From Burkholderia oklahomensis C6786 (GTDB lineage Bacteria > Pseudomonadota > Gammaproteobacteria > Burkholderiales > Burkholderiaceae), in assembly GCF_000959365.1 (NCBI RefSeq), contig NZ_CP009556.1, positions 124,001-188,000 of the forward strand: a stretch of DNA of 64,000 nucleotides, read 5' to 3'. Below the pieces are notes generated by a model, which did not search any database, was not told the DNA's origin, and saw only the letters and a list, made by a program, of their open reading frames with translations. This document shows positions 24,037 through 33,750 of the stretch, one piece after another (the stretch's first letter is position 1; each line of letters starts with the position of its first letter). Position numbers and translations under genes: made by a program.

Positions 24037-26328
24037 GTGCATCAACCTCTGTTGGCGCGGCGGCCGCTTCGCGCCGCGCTGTTCGGCGCTTTCGGCATCT
24101 ATGCGGCAGCCGCGCGCGCCGCAGGCGCCGCTTCCGAACCTGCCGCCGCCGCACCGCCGTCCGCCGCATCCGCGCCGCATGCGACGATCGCGGCCGCGCG
24201 CACCGGCACGCAAGCGCTCGACCCGATCACCGTCACCGCGACGCGCACCGCGTCGGCGGCGAGCCGCACCGCGGCGAGCGTGTCGGTGATCACCGATTCG
24301 GACCTCGAAGAACAGCAAGCCGACAACATCAAGGACGCGCTGCGCTACGAGCCGGGCGTCACCGTGCGCCGCACCGCGTACCGCCCGGCGAACGCCGCGC
24401 TCGGCGGCGGCCGCGACGGCGATTCGAGCATCAACATTCGCGGCCTCGAAGGCAACCGCGTGCTGCTGATGGAAGACGGCATCCGGCTGCCGAGCGCGTT
24501 CTCGTTCGGTCCGCTCGAAGCGGGCCGCGGCGACTACGCCGATCTCGATACGCTGAAGCGCATCGAGATCCTGCGCGGCCCGGCGTCGTCGCTGTACGGC
24601 AGCGACGGCCTGACGGGCGCCGTCAACTTCATCACGAAAGATCCGTCCGACCTGCTGTCGATCTATCGCAAGAAGACCTACTTCTCGTTGCGGCCGAGCT
24701 ATGACTCGGTCGACCGCAGCGTCGGCGCGACCGTGTCGGCCGCCGCCGGCAACGATCGCGTGCAGGGAATGCTGATCGCGTCGGGCCGCCGCGGCCACGA
24801 GGTCGACACGCACGGCGACGACAACGCCGCGAGCACGAAACGCACGACCGCGAATCCTCAGGACGTCTACACGGAATCGCTGCTCGGCAAGCTGACGATC
24901 ACGCCGACGTCGCGCGACACGTTCAAGTTCACCGCCGAGACGGTGCAGCGCCGGATCGACACGAACGTGCTGTCGGCGATCAACCCGCCGACGACGCTCG
25001 GCCTCGCCGCGAACGACAAGCTCGAGCGCAACCGCTTCAGCATCGATTACGACTTCCGCGACGACGCCGCGCACTGGTTCCAGACCGCGCACGTGCAGTT
25101 CTACTATCAGGAGTCGAAACAGGATCAGGACTCGTTCGAGACGCGCGGCGGCCGCCTGCAGTCGCGTTCGCGCTCGAACCACTACAGCGAGCGCGCGTTC
25201 GGCGGCTCCGCGTTCGCCGAGAGCGGCTTCTCGACCGGACCGCTCGCGCACAAGCTGCTGTATGGCGTCGACGGCAGCATCGATCGCATCAAGAGCCTGC
25301 GCGACGGCGCCGTCGCGAGCCCCGGCGAATCGTTCCCGAACAAGGCGTTCCCGGACACCGACTACACGCTGCTCGGCGCGTTCGTGCAGGATCAGATCGG
25401 CTTCGGCAAGCTGCTCGTCACGCCGGGCCTGCGCTTCGACGCTTATCGGCTGAGTCCGACGACGGGCGATCCGCTCTTCGCCGGCAAGACGGTCAGCTCG
25501 AGCGACCATGAGCTGTCGCCGCGCGTGTCGGTGCTGTACCAGGTGACGCCCGCGCTGATCCCGTACGTGCAGTACGCGCACGGCTTCCGCACGCCGACGC
25601 CCGATCAGGTCAACAACAGCTTCTCGAATCCGCTGTACGGCTACACGTCGATCGGGAATCCGAACTTGAAGCCCGAGACGAGCGACACGCTCGAAGCGGG
25701 CCTGCGCGGCACGCTCGGCACGGGCTATGGGCCGGTGCGCTACAGCGTCGCCGCGTTCGCCGGCCGCTATCGCAACTTCATCTCGCAGCGCACGATCGGC
25801 GGCAGCCGCCGGCCGAACGATCCGCTCGTGTTCCAGTACGTGAACTTCGCGAACGCGCGCATTCACGGCTTCGAGGGACGCGCGGAGTGGGTGATGCCGA
25901 GCGGCTTCACGCTGAAAACCGCGATGGCGTTCACGAAGGGCACGACGCAGGACAACGGCGCGGCGAGCGAACCGCTCGACACGGTCAATCCGTTCTCCGC
26001 GGTGTTCGGCGTGCGCTACGAGCCGGGCGAGCGCTGGTTCGCCCAGGCCGACCTGCTGTTCCAGGCGGGCAAGCGCGGCCGCGACGTGTCGTCGGACGCA
26101 TGCCGGGAAAAGAGCTGCTTCACGCCGCCGTCGTCGTTCGTCGTCGACCTGCGCGGCGGCTATCGCTTCAACAAGCATGTGAGCGCCTATCTCGGCATTC
26201 ACAACCTGTTCGATCGCAAGTACTGGAACTGGTCGGACGTGCGCGGCATCGCCGCCGATTCGAACGTGCTCGACGCATACACCGCTCCGGGCCGCAGCGT
26301 CGCGGTCAGCATGAAGGTGGATTTCTGA
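24037..26328 (+). CDS. TonB-dependent heme/hemoglobin receptor
   Basis: A 763-residue outer-membrane receptor, the first gene of the heme locus. The GUG at 24037 follows TGGGAG and gives a signal region ending ARA; upstream codons lack a ribosome site. A TonB box (DPITVTATRT) is followed by the plug domain (NIRGLEGNRVLLMEDGIRLP, ending ILRGPASSLYGSDGLTGAVN) and a 22-strand barrel ending in Phe. The heme-receptor boxes appear as GFRTPTP (near 516-522) and NPNLKPE (541-547). No histidine lies between them, where HemR-type receptors carry a conserved one. The orthologous Burkholderia gene is usually called hmuR or bhuR. Confidence 0.92.
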   Translation: MHQPLLARRPLRAALFGAFGIYAAAARAAGAASEPAAAAPPSAASAPHATIAAARTGTQALDPITVTATRTASAASRTAASVSVITDSDLEEQQADNIKDALRYEPGVTVRRTAYRPANAALGGGRDGDSSINIRGLEGNRVLLMEDGIRLPSAFSFGPLEAGRGDYADLDTLKRIEILRGPASSLYGSDGLTGAVNFITKDPSDLLSIYRKKTYFSLRPSYDSVDRSVGATVSAAAGNDRVQGMLIASGRRGHEVDTHGDDNAASTKRTTANPQDVYTESLLGKLTITPTSRDTFKFTAETVQRRIDTNVLSAINPPTTLGLAANDKLERNRFSIDYDFRDDAAHWFQTAHVQFYYQESKQDQDSFETRGGRLQSRSRSNHYSERAFGGSAFAESGFSTGPLAHKLLYGVDGSIDRIKSLRDGAVASPGESFPNKAFPDTDYTLLGAFVQDQIGFGKLLVTPGLRFDAYRLSPTTGDPLFAGKTVSSSDHELSPRVSVLYQVTPALIPYVQYAHGFRTPTPDQVNNSFSNPLYGYTSIGNPNLKPETSDTLEAGLRGTLGTGYGPVRYSVAAFAGRYRNFISQRTIGGSRRPNDPLVFQYVNFANARIHGFEGRAEWVMPSGFTLKTAMAFTKGTTQDNGAASEPLDTVNPFSAVFGVRYEPGERWFAQADLLFQAGKRGRDVSSDACREKSCFTPPSSFVVDLRGGYRFNKHVSAYLGIHNLFDRKYWNWSDVRGIAADSNVLDAYTAPGRSVAVSMKVDF

Positions 26329-26384
26329 TGCGGCCCGCACGCTTTTCTCTCTTACGGCCAATCCGGCAATCGAGGATCTCCGAC

Positions 26385-27518
26385 ATGATGAACACCGCCG
26401 CTCCCGCCTCTTCGTCGAACCGCGCGCTCGCGCCGGACGAACTGCGCGACGCGTTCCTGCATCTGAAAGAAACCCGCAAGCTGCGCAATCGCGACGTCGC
26501 GCAATTGCTCGGCATCAGCGAAGGCGAGGCGCTCGCGGCGTTCGCGGGCGATCGCGTCGTGCGGCTCGAGCCGAGCTTCGTCGAGTTGTTCGAAGAGATG
26601 CCGCGGCTGGGCGGCGTGATGGCGCTCACGCGCAACGCGGCCGCCGTGCACGAGAAGGACGGCACGTTCGAGCAGATGAGCCATGACGGCCCGGTCGGGC
26701 TCGCGCTCGGCGCGATCGATCTGCGGATCTTCTACCGCAACTGGGCGGCGGGCTTCGCCGTCTACGAGCCGACCGCGCACGGCGTGATGAAGAGCCTGCA
26801 GTTTTTCGACGCGCAAGGCGACGCGGTGCACAAGGTCTATCTGCGCAAGCACAGCGATCATGACGCGTTCGACGCGTTCGTGTCGCGCTGGCGGATGCCG
26901 GTGCAGTCGCCCGCGTTCGCGGTCGAGCCCGCGCCGCCCGCGTTCGTCGAGCGGCCCGACGGCGAAATCGACGCGGCGGGCCTGCGCGACGCATGGGACG
27001 CGATGACCGACACGCACCAGTTCCATGGCGTCGTGCGCCGCTTCGGCGTCGCGCGCACGCAGGCGCTGCGGCTCGCCGGCACGGCGCGCGCGCATCGCGT
27101 CGCGACCGACGCGACGCGGCGCGTGCTCGAGCGCGCCGCGCAATCGCGGCTGCCGATCATGGTGTTCGTCGGCAATCGCGGGATGATCCAGATCCATACC
27201 GGCCCCGTCACGAACATCCGCCGGATGGGCGCCTGGATCAACGTGCTCGACGAGGATTTCAACCTGCATCTGCGCGAGGATCTCGTCGCGTCCGCGTGGG
27301 CCGTGAGAAAGCCGACGAGCGACGGCATCGTCACGTCGGTCGAGCTGTTCGATGCGGCGGGCGACAACATCGCGATGCTGTTCGGCGCGCGCAAGCCGGG
27401 ACAACCGGAGCTGGCAGGCTGGCGCGAGCTGGTGCGCGCGCTGCCGGCGATCGAGGCCGCGAGCGCGGCGGACTCGGCGGACGCCTCCGGCATGACCGAT
27501 ACCGAGGCCGCGCGATGA
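26385..27518 (+). CDS. hmuS: Hemin-degrading factor/heme chaperone HmuS (HemS/PhuS family)
   Basis: A 377-residue cytoplasmic heme-handling protein made of two similar halves; each carries the family pattern with GAIDLRIFYRNWAAGFAVYE in the first and NRGMIQIHTGPVTNIRRMGAWINVLDEDFNLHLRE in the second. The heme-ligand histidine of HemS/PhuS is probably in TDTHQF at the domain border. GAGGA precedes the ATG pair at 26385/26388. Its stop overlaps the hmuT start as ATGA. It receives imported heme and passes it to degradation or storage. Confidence 0.93.
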   Translation: MMNTAAPASSSNRALAPDELRDAFLHLKETRKLRNRDVAQLLGISEGEALAAFAGDRVVRLEPSFVELFEEMPRLGGVMALTRNAAAVHEKDGTFEQMSHDGPVGLALGAIDLRIFYRNWAAGFAVYEPTAHGVMKSLQFFDAQGDAVHKVYLRKHSDHDAFDAFVSRWRMPVQSPAFAVEPAPPAFVERPDGEIDAAGLRDAWDAMTDTHQFHGVVRRFGVARTQALRLAGTARAHRVATDATRRVLERAAQSRLPIMVFVGNRGMIQIHTGPVTNIRRMGAWINVLDEDFNLHLREDLVASAWAVRKPTSDGIVTSVELFDAAGDNIAMLFGARKPGQPELAGWRELVRALPAIEAASAADSADASGMTDTEAAR

Positions 27519-28441
27519 GCAAGCCGTCGCGCATCGATGCACGCCGGCGCGCATGGCTCGCGGGCACGGGCGCGCTCGTGTTCGCGGCCGCGCATCCGGG
27601 CGCGTTCGCGCGCGCGCCGGCGAGCGCGCCGCCGAAGCGCGTGGTCGCGATCGGCGGCGCGCTCGCCGAGACGATCTACGCGCTGGGCGGCGCGCGAACC
27701 ACGCGCTACGAGCTCGTCGGCACCGACACCACGTGCACGTACCCGGACGCCGCGCGGCGCTTGCCGAAGATCGGCTATCAACGCACGTTGTCCGCGGAGG
27801 GATTGCTGTCGCTTCGGCCCGATCTCGTGCTCGCGTCGGCGGAGGCCGGGCCGCCCGCCGCGCTCTCGCAACTGAAGAACGCCGGCGTGACCGTCACGAC
27901 ATTCGACGAGGCGCACGACGTCGAATCGGTGCGCCGCAAGATTCGCGGAATCGCGCAGGCGCTTTCGCTGCAAAGCACGGGCGACATGCTGCTCGCGCGC
28001 TTCGATCGCGACTGGCTCGCGGCGTGCGCGGCGGTCGACGCCGCCCCGCCGCGCGCGTCGCAGCGCACGCCCGCGCGCGTGCTGTTCGTGCTCAACCATA
28101 CCGGCAACCAGGCGCTCGTCGCCGGCCAGCAGACGGCCGCCGACGCGATGATCCGTTACGCGGGCGCGCACAACGCGATGCAGGGATTCGATCGCTACAA
28201 GCCGCTGACCGCGGAAGCGCTCGTCGCGGCGGCACCCGACGTCGTGCTGATCTCGGACGAGGGCTTGCAGGCGGTCGGCGGACGCGACGCGCTCGTCGCG
28301 ACGCCCGGCTTCGCCGCGACGCCGGCCGGACGCGCACGCCGCGTCGTGTCGCTCGACGCGCTGTTCCTGCTCGGCTTCGGACCGCGTCTGCCGCAGGCGG
28401 TCACTGCGTTGCAGCGCCGGTTGAACAGCGTGCTGGCCTGA
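27515..28441 (+). CDS. hmuT: Periplasmic heme-binding protein HmuT
   Basis: A 308-residue class III binding protein for heme. The N-terminus has an arginine-rich signal (ARRRAWLAGTGALVFAAA) that could use either Sec or Tat export. RVVAIGGALAETIYALGG opens the mature fold, and IGYQRTLSAEGLLSLRPDLVL holds the tyrosine that is the heme ligand in PhuT/ShuT. It is translationally coupled to hmuS by an ATGA overlap and delivers heme to HmuUV. Confidence 0.92.
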   Translation: MSKPSRIDARRRAWLAGTGALVFAAAHPGAFARAPASAPPKRVVAIGGALAETIYALGGARTTRYELVGTDTTCTYPDAARRLPKIGYQRTLSAEGLLSLRPDLVLASAEAGPPAALSQLKNAGVTVTTFDEAHDVESVRRKIRGIAQALSLQSTGDMLLARFDRDWLAACAAVDAAPPRASQRTPARVLFVLNHTGNQALVAGQQTAADAMIRYAGAHNAMQGFDRYKPLTAEALVAAAPDVVLISDEGLQAVGGRDALVATPGFAATPAGRARRVVSLDALFLLGFGPRLPQAVTALQRRLNSVLA

Positions 28442-28682
28442 GCATGCGAGATCGGCCATGTCCGCATCGATTCGTCGCGACGAACCGCATCGCGCATCGA
28501 TCGCTCGCGATCGTTCGGTTTCCTGAAGTCGTCGTCACGCATGCCGACGTCCGATCCGCCGCAATCGGTTCGCGCCGCTTCGCATCGCGCGAAACGGCCG
28601 CCGCCGTACGGCGCGCGGCACATATCGGCCACTTCGCGCGTGCGTCGACGGAATCGCAGCCTATCCCATTCGAACCTTCACG

Positions 28683-29807
28683 ATGAGCATCGCCGCCCGT
28701 TCTCCGTCGGTCGATCCGACGCCTGCCGCGCGCCGCCCGGCGCTCGCGCCATCGATCGCCGCCGCCTTCCGCCGACGGCGCGCCGTGTGGACGCTTGCAG
28801 CCCTGATCGCCGCACTCGCCGTCGCGTCGGTCGCCGCGCTCTGCATCGGCGCATTCCGCCTCGCGCCCGCGCAGTTGCTCGACGCGCTCGCCGCGCCCGA
28901 TGCACGGCTCGCGAGCGATCCCGCGCTGCGCCAGGCGCGCGCAGTGCTGCTGGACATTCGCGCGCCGCGCGTCGTGCTCGCGCTCTTCGTCGGCGCCGGC
29001 TTCGGCGCGGCGGGCGCCGCGATGCAGGCGCTCTTTCGCAATCCGCTCGCCGATCCGGGCCTGATCGGCGTGTCGAGCGGCGCGGCGCTCGGCGCATCGG
29101 CGCTGATCGTGCTCGGTCCGCTCGTCGCCGCCGCTCCGGTCGCGCTCGGCTTCCTGCCGGCCGCCGCGTTCGGCGGCGCGCTCGCGGTCGCGGCGCTCGT
29201 CTATCGGCTCGCCATCACGCGCGGCCGGCTCGCGCTGCCGCTGCTGCTGCTCGCCGGCATCGCGATCAATGCGCTCGCCGGCGCGGCGATCGGACTCCTC
29301 ACTTATGTCGCCGACGATGCGCAGTTGCGGTCGCTGACGTTCTGGAGCCTCGGCAGCGTCGGCGGCGCACAGTGGCGCATGATCGCCGCCGTCGCGCCGT
29401 TCGCGCTCGCCGGCTGCGCGCTGCTCGCGTGCGAGCGGCACGCGCTGAACGCGCTGCAGCTCGGCGAAACGGAGGCGCTGCATCTCGGCGTGCCGGTGCA
29501 GCGCGTGAAGCGGCGCGTGCTCGTCGGAACGGCGATGTGCGTCGGCGCGATCGTGTCGTGCACCGGCGCGATCGGCTTCATCGGGCTCGTCGCGCCGCAT
29601 TGCGTGCGGCTCGCGGCCGGCCCCGATCAGCGGATCGTGATGCCGGGCGCGGCGCTGCTCGGCGCGCTCCTCGCGGTCGCCGCCGATCTCGCCGCAAGAA
29701 CGCTCGCCGCGCCGGCCGAGATTCCGCTCGGCATCCTGACCGCGCTGATCGGCGCACCGTTCTTTCTCGCACTGCTGTGGAAACGGCGCGGCGCACTGGG
29801 AGCGTGA
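28683..29807 (+). CDS. hmuU: Heme ABC transporter permease HmuU (FecCD family)
   Basis: A 374-residue permease with about ten membrane segments. The FecCD landmarks [23 protein letters not shown], the [19 protein letters not shown] block and [12 protein letters not shown] are intact. A long hydrophilic N-terminus (about 35 residues) precedes the first segment; an internal start is conceivable. A 241-bp gap separates it from hmuT, larger than other gaps in the operon, so a secondary promoter is possible. Confidence 0.92.
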   Translation: MSIAARSPSVDPTPAARRPALAPSIAAAFRRRRAVWTLAALIAALAVASVAALCIGAFRLAPAQLLDALAAPDARLASDPALRQARAVLLDIRAPRVVLALFVGAGFGAAGAAMQALFRNPLADPGLIGVSSGAALGASALIVLGPLVAAAPVALGFLPAAAFGGALAVAALVYRLAITRGRLALPLLLLAGIAINALAGAAIGLLTYVADDAQLRSLTFWSLGSVGGAQWRMIAAVAPFALAGCALLACERHALNALQLGETEALHLGVPVQRVKRRVLVGTAMCVGAIVSCTGAIGFIGLVAPHCVRLAAGPDQRIVMPGAALLGALLAVAADLAARTLAAPAEIPLGILTALIGAPFFLALLWKRRGALGA

Positions 29808-29961
29808 CGTTGCGAGCCGGATCTCATCGTCGAAACTTCGCCGGCCTGCGCATACGCCGCTCGTCCGGCCGCGCCGACACGATCTCGATCGCGGGTGCGA
29901 GCGCGCACGCCGCTTCGCGAACGGCCATGCCGAGCAGCGCACCAACACCGAATCGAATGCC

Positions 29962-30789
29962 ATGCTGATTGCCGATCGTCTTCACGTCGCACGCGATGGC
30001 GGCGTCGTCCTTCGCGACCTGGCGATCCGGATCGCGCCCGGCTGCGTCACCGCGCTGCTCGGACGCAACGGCGCGGGCAAGAGCACGCTGCTCAAGGTGC
30101 TCGCGGGCGACTTGCGGATCGGCGGCGCGGCGCGCGGCGCGACGGTCCGCGGCGACGTCACGCTGAACGGCGAGCCGCTCCACCGGATCGACGCGCCGCG
30201 CCTCGCGCGTTTGCGCGCGGTGCTTCCTCAAGCGTCGCAGCCCGCGTTTCCGTTCGGCGCGCTCGAAATCGTGCTGCTCGGCCGCTATCCGCACACGCGC
30301 CGCACCGGCGCGCTCGCGCGCGAAGACCGCGAGATCGCGTCGCAAGCACTGGCGCTCGCCGGCGCATCGGCGCTCGACACGCGCGACGTCACGACATTGT
30401 CGGGCGGCGAGCTCGCGCGCGTGCAGTTCGCACGCGTGCTCGCGCAACTCTGGCCGTCCGACGAATCCGACGAATCGGCGAGCGCGCCCCGCTACCTGCT
30501 GCTCGACGAGCCCACCGCCGCGCTCGATCTCGCGCATCAGCATCAATTGCTCGACACGGTCCGGCGCCTGTCGCGCGATTGGGGAATCGGCGTGCTGACG
30601 ATCGTCCACGATCCGAATCTCGCCGCACGTCACGCGGATCGCATCGCGATGCTCGCGGACGGTGCGATCGTCGCCGACGGCGCGCCCGCCGACGTGCTGC
30701 GCCCGGATCTGATCGAACGCTGCTACGGATTTCGCGTGCGGCTCGTCGACGCGGGCGACGGCGCGGCGCCCGTCATCGTGCCCGCATGA
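29962..30789 (+). CDS. hmuV: Heme ABC transporter ATP-binding protein HmuV
   Basis: A 275-residue ATPase. Walker [10 protein letters not shown] is near residue 34, the Q-loop is [11 protein letters not shown], the signature is [18 protein letters not shown] and Walker B is [13 protein letters not shown] short acidic insert ([13 protein letters not shown]) between signature and Walker B is characteristic of HmuV proteins. It closes the receptor-HmuSTUV series and ends against the convergent TRIC-family gene. Confidence 0.93.
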   Translation: MLIADRLHVARDGGVVLRDLAIRIAPGCVTALLGRNGAGKSTLLKVLAGDLRIGGAARGATVRGDVTLNGEPLHRIDAPRLARLRAVLPQASQPAFPFGALEIVLLGRYPHTRRTGALAREDREIASQALALAGASALDTRDVTTLSGGELARVQFARVLAQLWPSDESDESASAPRYLLLDEPTAALDLAHQHQLLDTVRRLSRDWGIGVLTIVHDPNLAARHADRIAMLADGAIVADGAPADVLRPDLIERCYGFRVRLVDAGDGAAPVIVPA

Positions 30790-30816
30790 GCGGCCGCCGC
30801 GCATGCGGCGCCGGCG

Positions 30817-31425
30817 TCAGCCGGCGTCGGCCGTATGGAACGCCTTCAAGCGCCAGCCGCGCCGCACGGCAAGCATCCGGACCGCGAATCCCACGACCAG
30901 CGCGACGACGGTCGCGATGCCGCCCGCCGCGCCGAGCGCTTTCAGCCCGACATACAGTGCGCCCGTCAGCAACGCGATGCTCGCGTACAGCTCCCGCCGC
31001 AGCACGAGCGGCATCTCGTTGCAAAGCAGGTCGCGCAGCATCCCGCCGCAGACGCCGGTGATCGCGCCCGCGAGCACGATCACGGTCGGGCTGTCGTTCA
31101 CCGTCGCCGCGACGTCGCAGCCGATGATCGAGAATGCCGCGAGCCCGAGCGCGTCGACGGTCGTGAACAGTGACTTCAGCCGCGCGACGTGCGTCGCCGT
31201 CATCGACGCGAACGTCGCGGCGGCGAGCGTCAGCAGCAGGTATTCGGGGTGCGCGACCCAGGTCAGCGGATAGCGGCCGAGCAGCACGTCGCGCACGGTG
31301 CCGCCGCCCAGCGCGGTCACCGCGCCGACGAGCGCGAGGCCGAACCGGTCCATCCCGCGCTGCATGCCCATCAGCGCGCCCGACATCGCTTCCGCGACGA
31401 TCGCGATCAAGTAGAGCGTGTGCAT
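30817..31425 (-). CDS. TRIC/UPF0126-family membrane channel protein (YadS-like)
   Basis: A 202-residue inner-membrane protein with seven hydrophobic segments built from two similar halves. Each half has the glycine-kinked repeat: GAVTALGGGTVRDVLLGRYP in the first and GAITGVCGGMLRDLL in the second. Prokaryotic relatives are homotrimeric monovalent-cation channels. It sits 12 bp from the PBP1A gene on the same strand, downstream of it, so the two may share a transcript. Confidence 0.9.
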   Translation of the reverse strand: MHTLYLIAIVAEAMSGALMGMQRGMDRFGLALVGAVTALGGGTVRDVLLGRYPLTWVAHPEYLLLTLAAATFASMTATHVARLKSLFTTVDALGLAAFSIIGCDVAATVNDSPTVIVLAGAITGVCGGMLRDLLCNEMPLVLRRELYASIALLTGALYVGLKALGAAGGIATVVALVVGFAVRMLAVRRGWRLKAFHTADAG

Positions 31426-31437
31426 GCGTGTCCTCGC

Positions 31438-33570
31438 TCAATCTTCCGTACGGAACAGTTCGAGCACGCGCGCACGCTCGGCCGCGTCGACGGCGGGCGG
31501 CGCCGGCGCGCCCGCCGCCACGCCGGCCGGTGCGTCGCCGTCGGCCGACGCGCGTCCCGCCGCGCCGCATGCGAACGGGCTGCGCACGAACGGCGGCAGC
31601 GCGGGCGTGCACTTGCCGCTCGCGTATTCGGCGTAGACGTAATCGCCGTCGACGAGCGCGACGTCCGCGGGAGGCGTGCGATCGACTGCCTTGCGGCCGT
31701 CGATCGCCGTCTTCATGTAGTCGACCCACAGGGGCAGCGCGAGCGACGCGCCCGTCGCGCGTCCGAGGCTGCGCGGCGCGTCGTAGCCCATCCAGACGAC
31801 CGATGCGACGCCGGACGAGTAGCCGGCGAACCAGACGTCCTTCGAGCCGTTCGACGTGCCGGTCTTGCCCGCGGCGTCGGAACGATTCAGCGCGAGCGCG
31901 CGGCGCGCCGTGCCGTGACGCACGACGTCGCGCAGCATGCTGTCCATCACGAACGCGTTGCGCTCGGACACGACGCGCACGCCCGCCGCCGGCTGCGCGT
32001 CGAACAGCACGCCGCCGTGCCGCTGCCGGACCGATTCGACGAGACGCGGCTCCATCCGCACGCCCTGGTTCGCGAACACCGCGTACGCGCTCGCGACCTG
32101 AAGCGGCGTCGCCGCGCCCGCGCCGAGCGCGAGCGGCAGCGACGCGGGATTGCGCTGCGGCTCGAAGCCGAAGCGCACCACGTGCTGCTGGACGAAATCC
32201 GGCTGCGCGGCCTGCATCAGACTGACCGCGACGAGGTTCTTCGAGCGCATCAGCCCGCGCCGCACCGGAATGAAGCCTTCGTAGTTGTTGCCGAAGTTGC
32301 GCGGCCGCCACGGATTCGCGCCGGTCTCGTCGCGCGACAGCGTGCGCTGCGTATCGTCGACGAGCACGCCGGGGAACATGCCTTTCTCCAGCGCGGCCGA
32401 ATAGACGAACGGCTTGAAGCTCGAGCCGGGCTGCCGATACGCCTGCAGCGCATGGTCGAACGAATTGCGCGCGAAATCCGCGCCGCCCGCGAGCGCGAGG
32501 ATGTCGCCCGTCGCCGCGTCGATCGACACGAGCGCGCCCTCGAGCCCGTCCTTCGCGTCGCGCCGGCCGCCGCGCGCCAACGCTCGCTGCAGCGACGCCT
32601 CGGCCGCGCGCTGATCGCGCATCGCGATCGTCGTCGTCACGTCGAGGCCGAGCGTGTAGGCGTCGTCGTGGAAGCGCTCGACCATCATCCGGCGCGCGCG
32701 CTCGGCGACGTACGGCGCGGCGACGATGCCGGGCGGCGGCGTGGTCGCGAGCGCGATCGGCGCGCCGACGGCCTGCCGGTACGCGGCTTCATCGAGATAG
32801 CCGAGCGCGCGCATGCGGCCGAGCACGTAATTGCGGCGCGTGGTCGCGCGCGCCGGGTTGACGACCGGATTGAACGCGGACGGCGCCTTCGGCAGGCCGG
32901 CGAGCACCGCCGCCTCGCCCGGCGTCAGCGCGTCGAGCGGCTTGCCGAAGTAGACGGACGCGGCGGCCGCAAAACCGTACGCGCGCTCGCCGAGATAGAT
33001 CTCGTTCATGTACAGCTCGAGCAGCTTGTCCTTGCTGTACGCGCGTTCGAGCTTGTACGACATCAGGATCTCGGCGAGCTTGCGGCTCAGCACCTTGTCG
33101 CGCGTGAGGAAGAAGTTGCGCGCGACCTGCATCGTGATCGTGCTGCCGCCCTGACCCGGCTGGCCGGTGACGACGTTCGCGAACGTCGCGCGCGCGAGCC
33201 CGCCGACGTCGACCGCGCCATGCGTATAGAACTGCGCATCCTCGGCGGCGAGCAGCGCGTGCCGGACGAGCGGCGGAATGCGTTCGAGCGGCACGAACTC
33301 GCGACGCTCGACGCCGTATTCGGCGAGCAGCTCGCCGTCGCGCGAGAAGATCCGCAGCGGCAGCGCCGGCCGGTAGACGGCGAGCGGCTCGACGGACGGC
33401 AACTGCGTCCAGATGCGCTGCAGCGTCCACGTGCCGACCGCGCCGCCCGCGATCGCCGCGCCGACCAGCAGGCCCGCCAGCGTGCGGAAATAGCGGCGCC
33501 GCCGCGGCACGGGCCCTTGCGGTGGCGTCGGCGTGGTCTCCGGCGTTGAATTCGGCGTGTGATCGGTCAT
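31438..33570 (-). CDS. Penicillin-binding protein 1A (bifunctional transglycosylase/transpeptidase)
   Basis: A 710-residue class A penicillin-binding protein for peptidoglycan synthesis. One N-terminal membrane anchor (about residues 31-49) leads to a GT51 domain with catalytic Glu110 in AAEDAQFY and the QGGSTITMQVARN block. The transpeptidase domain has SSFK at 383-386 (in PGSSFKPF), the SKN motif and KTG at 569 (GKTGTSNGSKDVWFAGY). The start at 33570 follows AAGGA. The N-terminus is rich in Thr and Pro. It is divergent from the ArgP-like regulator. Confidence 0.95.
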   Translation of the reverse strand: MTDHTPNSTPETTPTPPQGPVPRRRRYFRTLAGLLVGAAIAGGAVGTWTLQRIWTQLPSVEPLAVYRPALPLRIFSRDGELLAEYGVERREFVPLERIPPLVRHALLAAEDAQFYTHGAVDVGGLARATFANVVTGQPGQGGSTITMQVARNFFLTRDKVLSRKLAEILMSYKLERAYSKDKLLELYMNEIYLGERAYGFAAAASVYFGKPLDALTPGEAAVLAGLPKAPSAFNPVVNPARATTRRNYVLGRMRALGYLDEAAYRQAVGAPIALATTPPPGIVAAPYVAERARRMMVERFHDDAYTLGLDVTTTIAMRDQRAAEASLQRALARGGRRDAKDGLEGALVSIDAATGDILALAGGADFARNSFDHALQAYRQPGSSFKPFVYSAALEKGMFPGVLVDDTQRTLSRDETGANPWRPRNFGNNYEGFIPVRRGLMRSKNLVAVSLMQAAQPDFVQQHVVRFGFEPQRNPASLPLALGAGAATPLQVASAYAVFANQGVRMEPRLVESVRQRHGGVLFDAQPAAGVRVVSERNAFVMDSMLRDVVRHGTARRALALNRSDAAGKTGTSNGSKDVWFAGYSSGVASVVWMGYDAPRSLGRATGASLALPLWVDYMKTAIDGRKAVDRTPPADVALVDGDYVYAEYASGKCTPALPPFVRSPFACGAAGRASADGDAPAGVAAGAPAPPAVDAAERARVLELFRTED

Positions 33571-33677
33571 TTCGAAATCCTTCCTTTGCAGATGCGGCAT
33601 GCGCGCATCGCGCGAATGTTGCAGTGCACGAAGCGCACGCGCGCATTGTCCGGGGAGGATCCCGATGTCGGTACAAT

Positions 33678-33704
33678 ATTTAGCCTAAGTTGATTACGCT
33701 AAAT
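33678..33704. promoter_or_regulatory. Palindrome ATTTAGC-N13-GCTAAAT, LysR-type operator candidate
   Basis: Two exact 7-bp arms (33678-33684 and 33698-33704) lie in a markedly AT-rich patch 46 bp before the ArgP-like gene's ATG. The spacing and dyad suit a LysR-family dimer and suggest autoregulation. It also lies within the 180-bp gap shared with the PBP1A gene. Confidence 0.6.
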
Positions 33705-33750
33705 TTTATTTAGGAAGCCGCTTCTCCCGGCGGCACGATGCGAGCAACAG

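Noticed and set aside
24019-26361. 780-codon minus-strand frame opposite the heme receptor
   Set aside because: Antisense shadow; the plus strand encodes the plug, barrel and TonB box.
28442-28682. Possible extra gene between hmuT and hmuU
   Set aside because: Frames through the gap are extensions of shadows without start sites; it is more likely a leader or a secondary promoter.
30808-30826. GCCGGC hairpin at the hmuV/TRIC convergent junction
   Set aside because: Short stem that overlaps the TRIC-family stop codon; such palindromes are common by chance in DNA this GC-rich.
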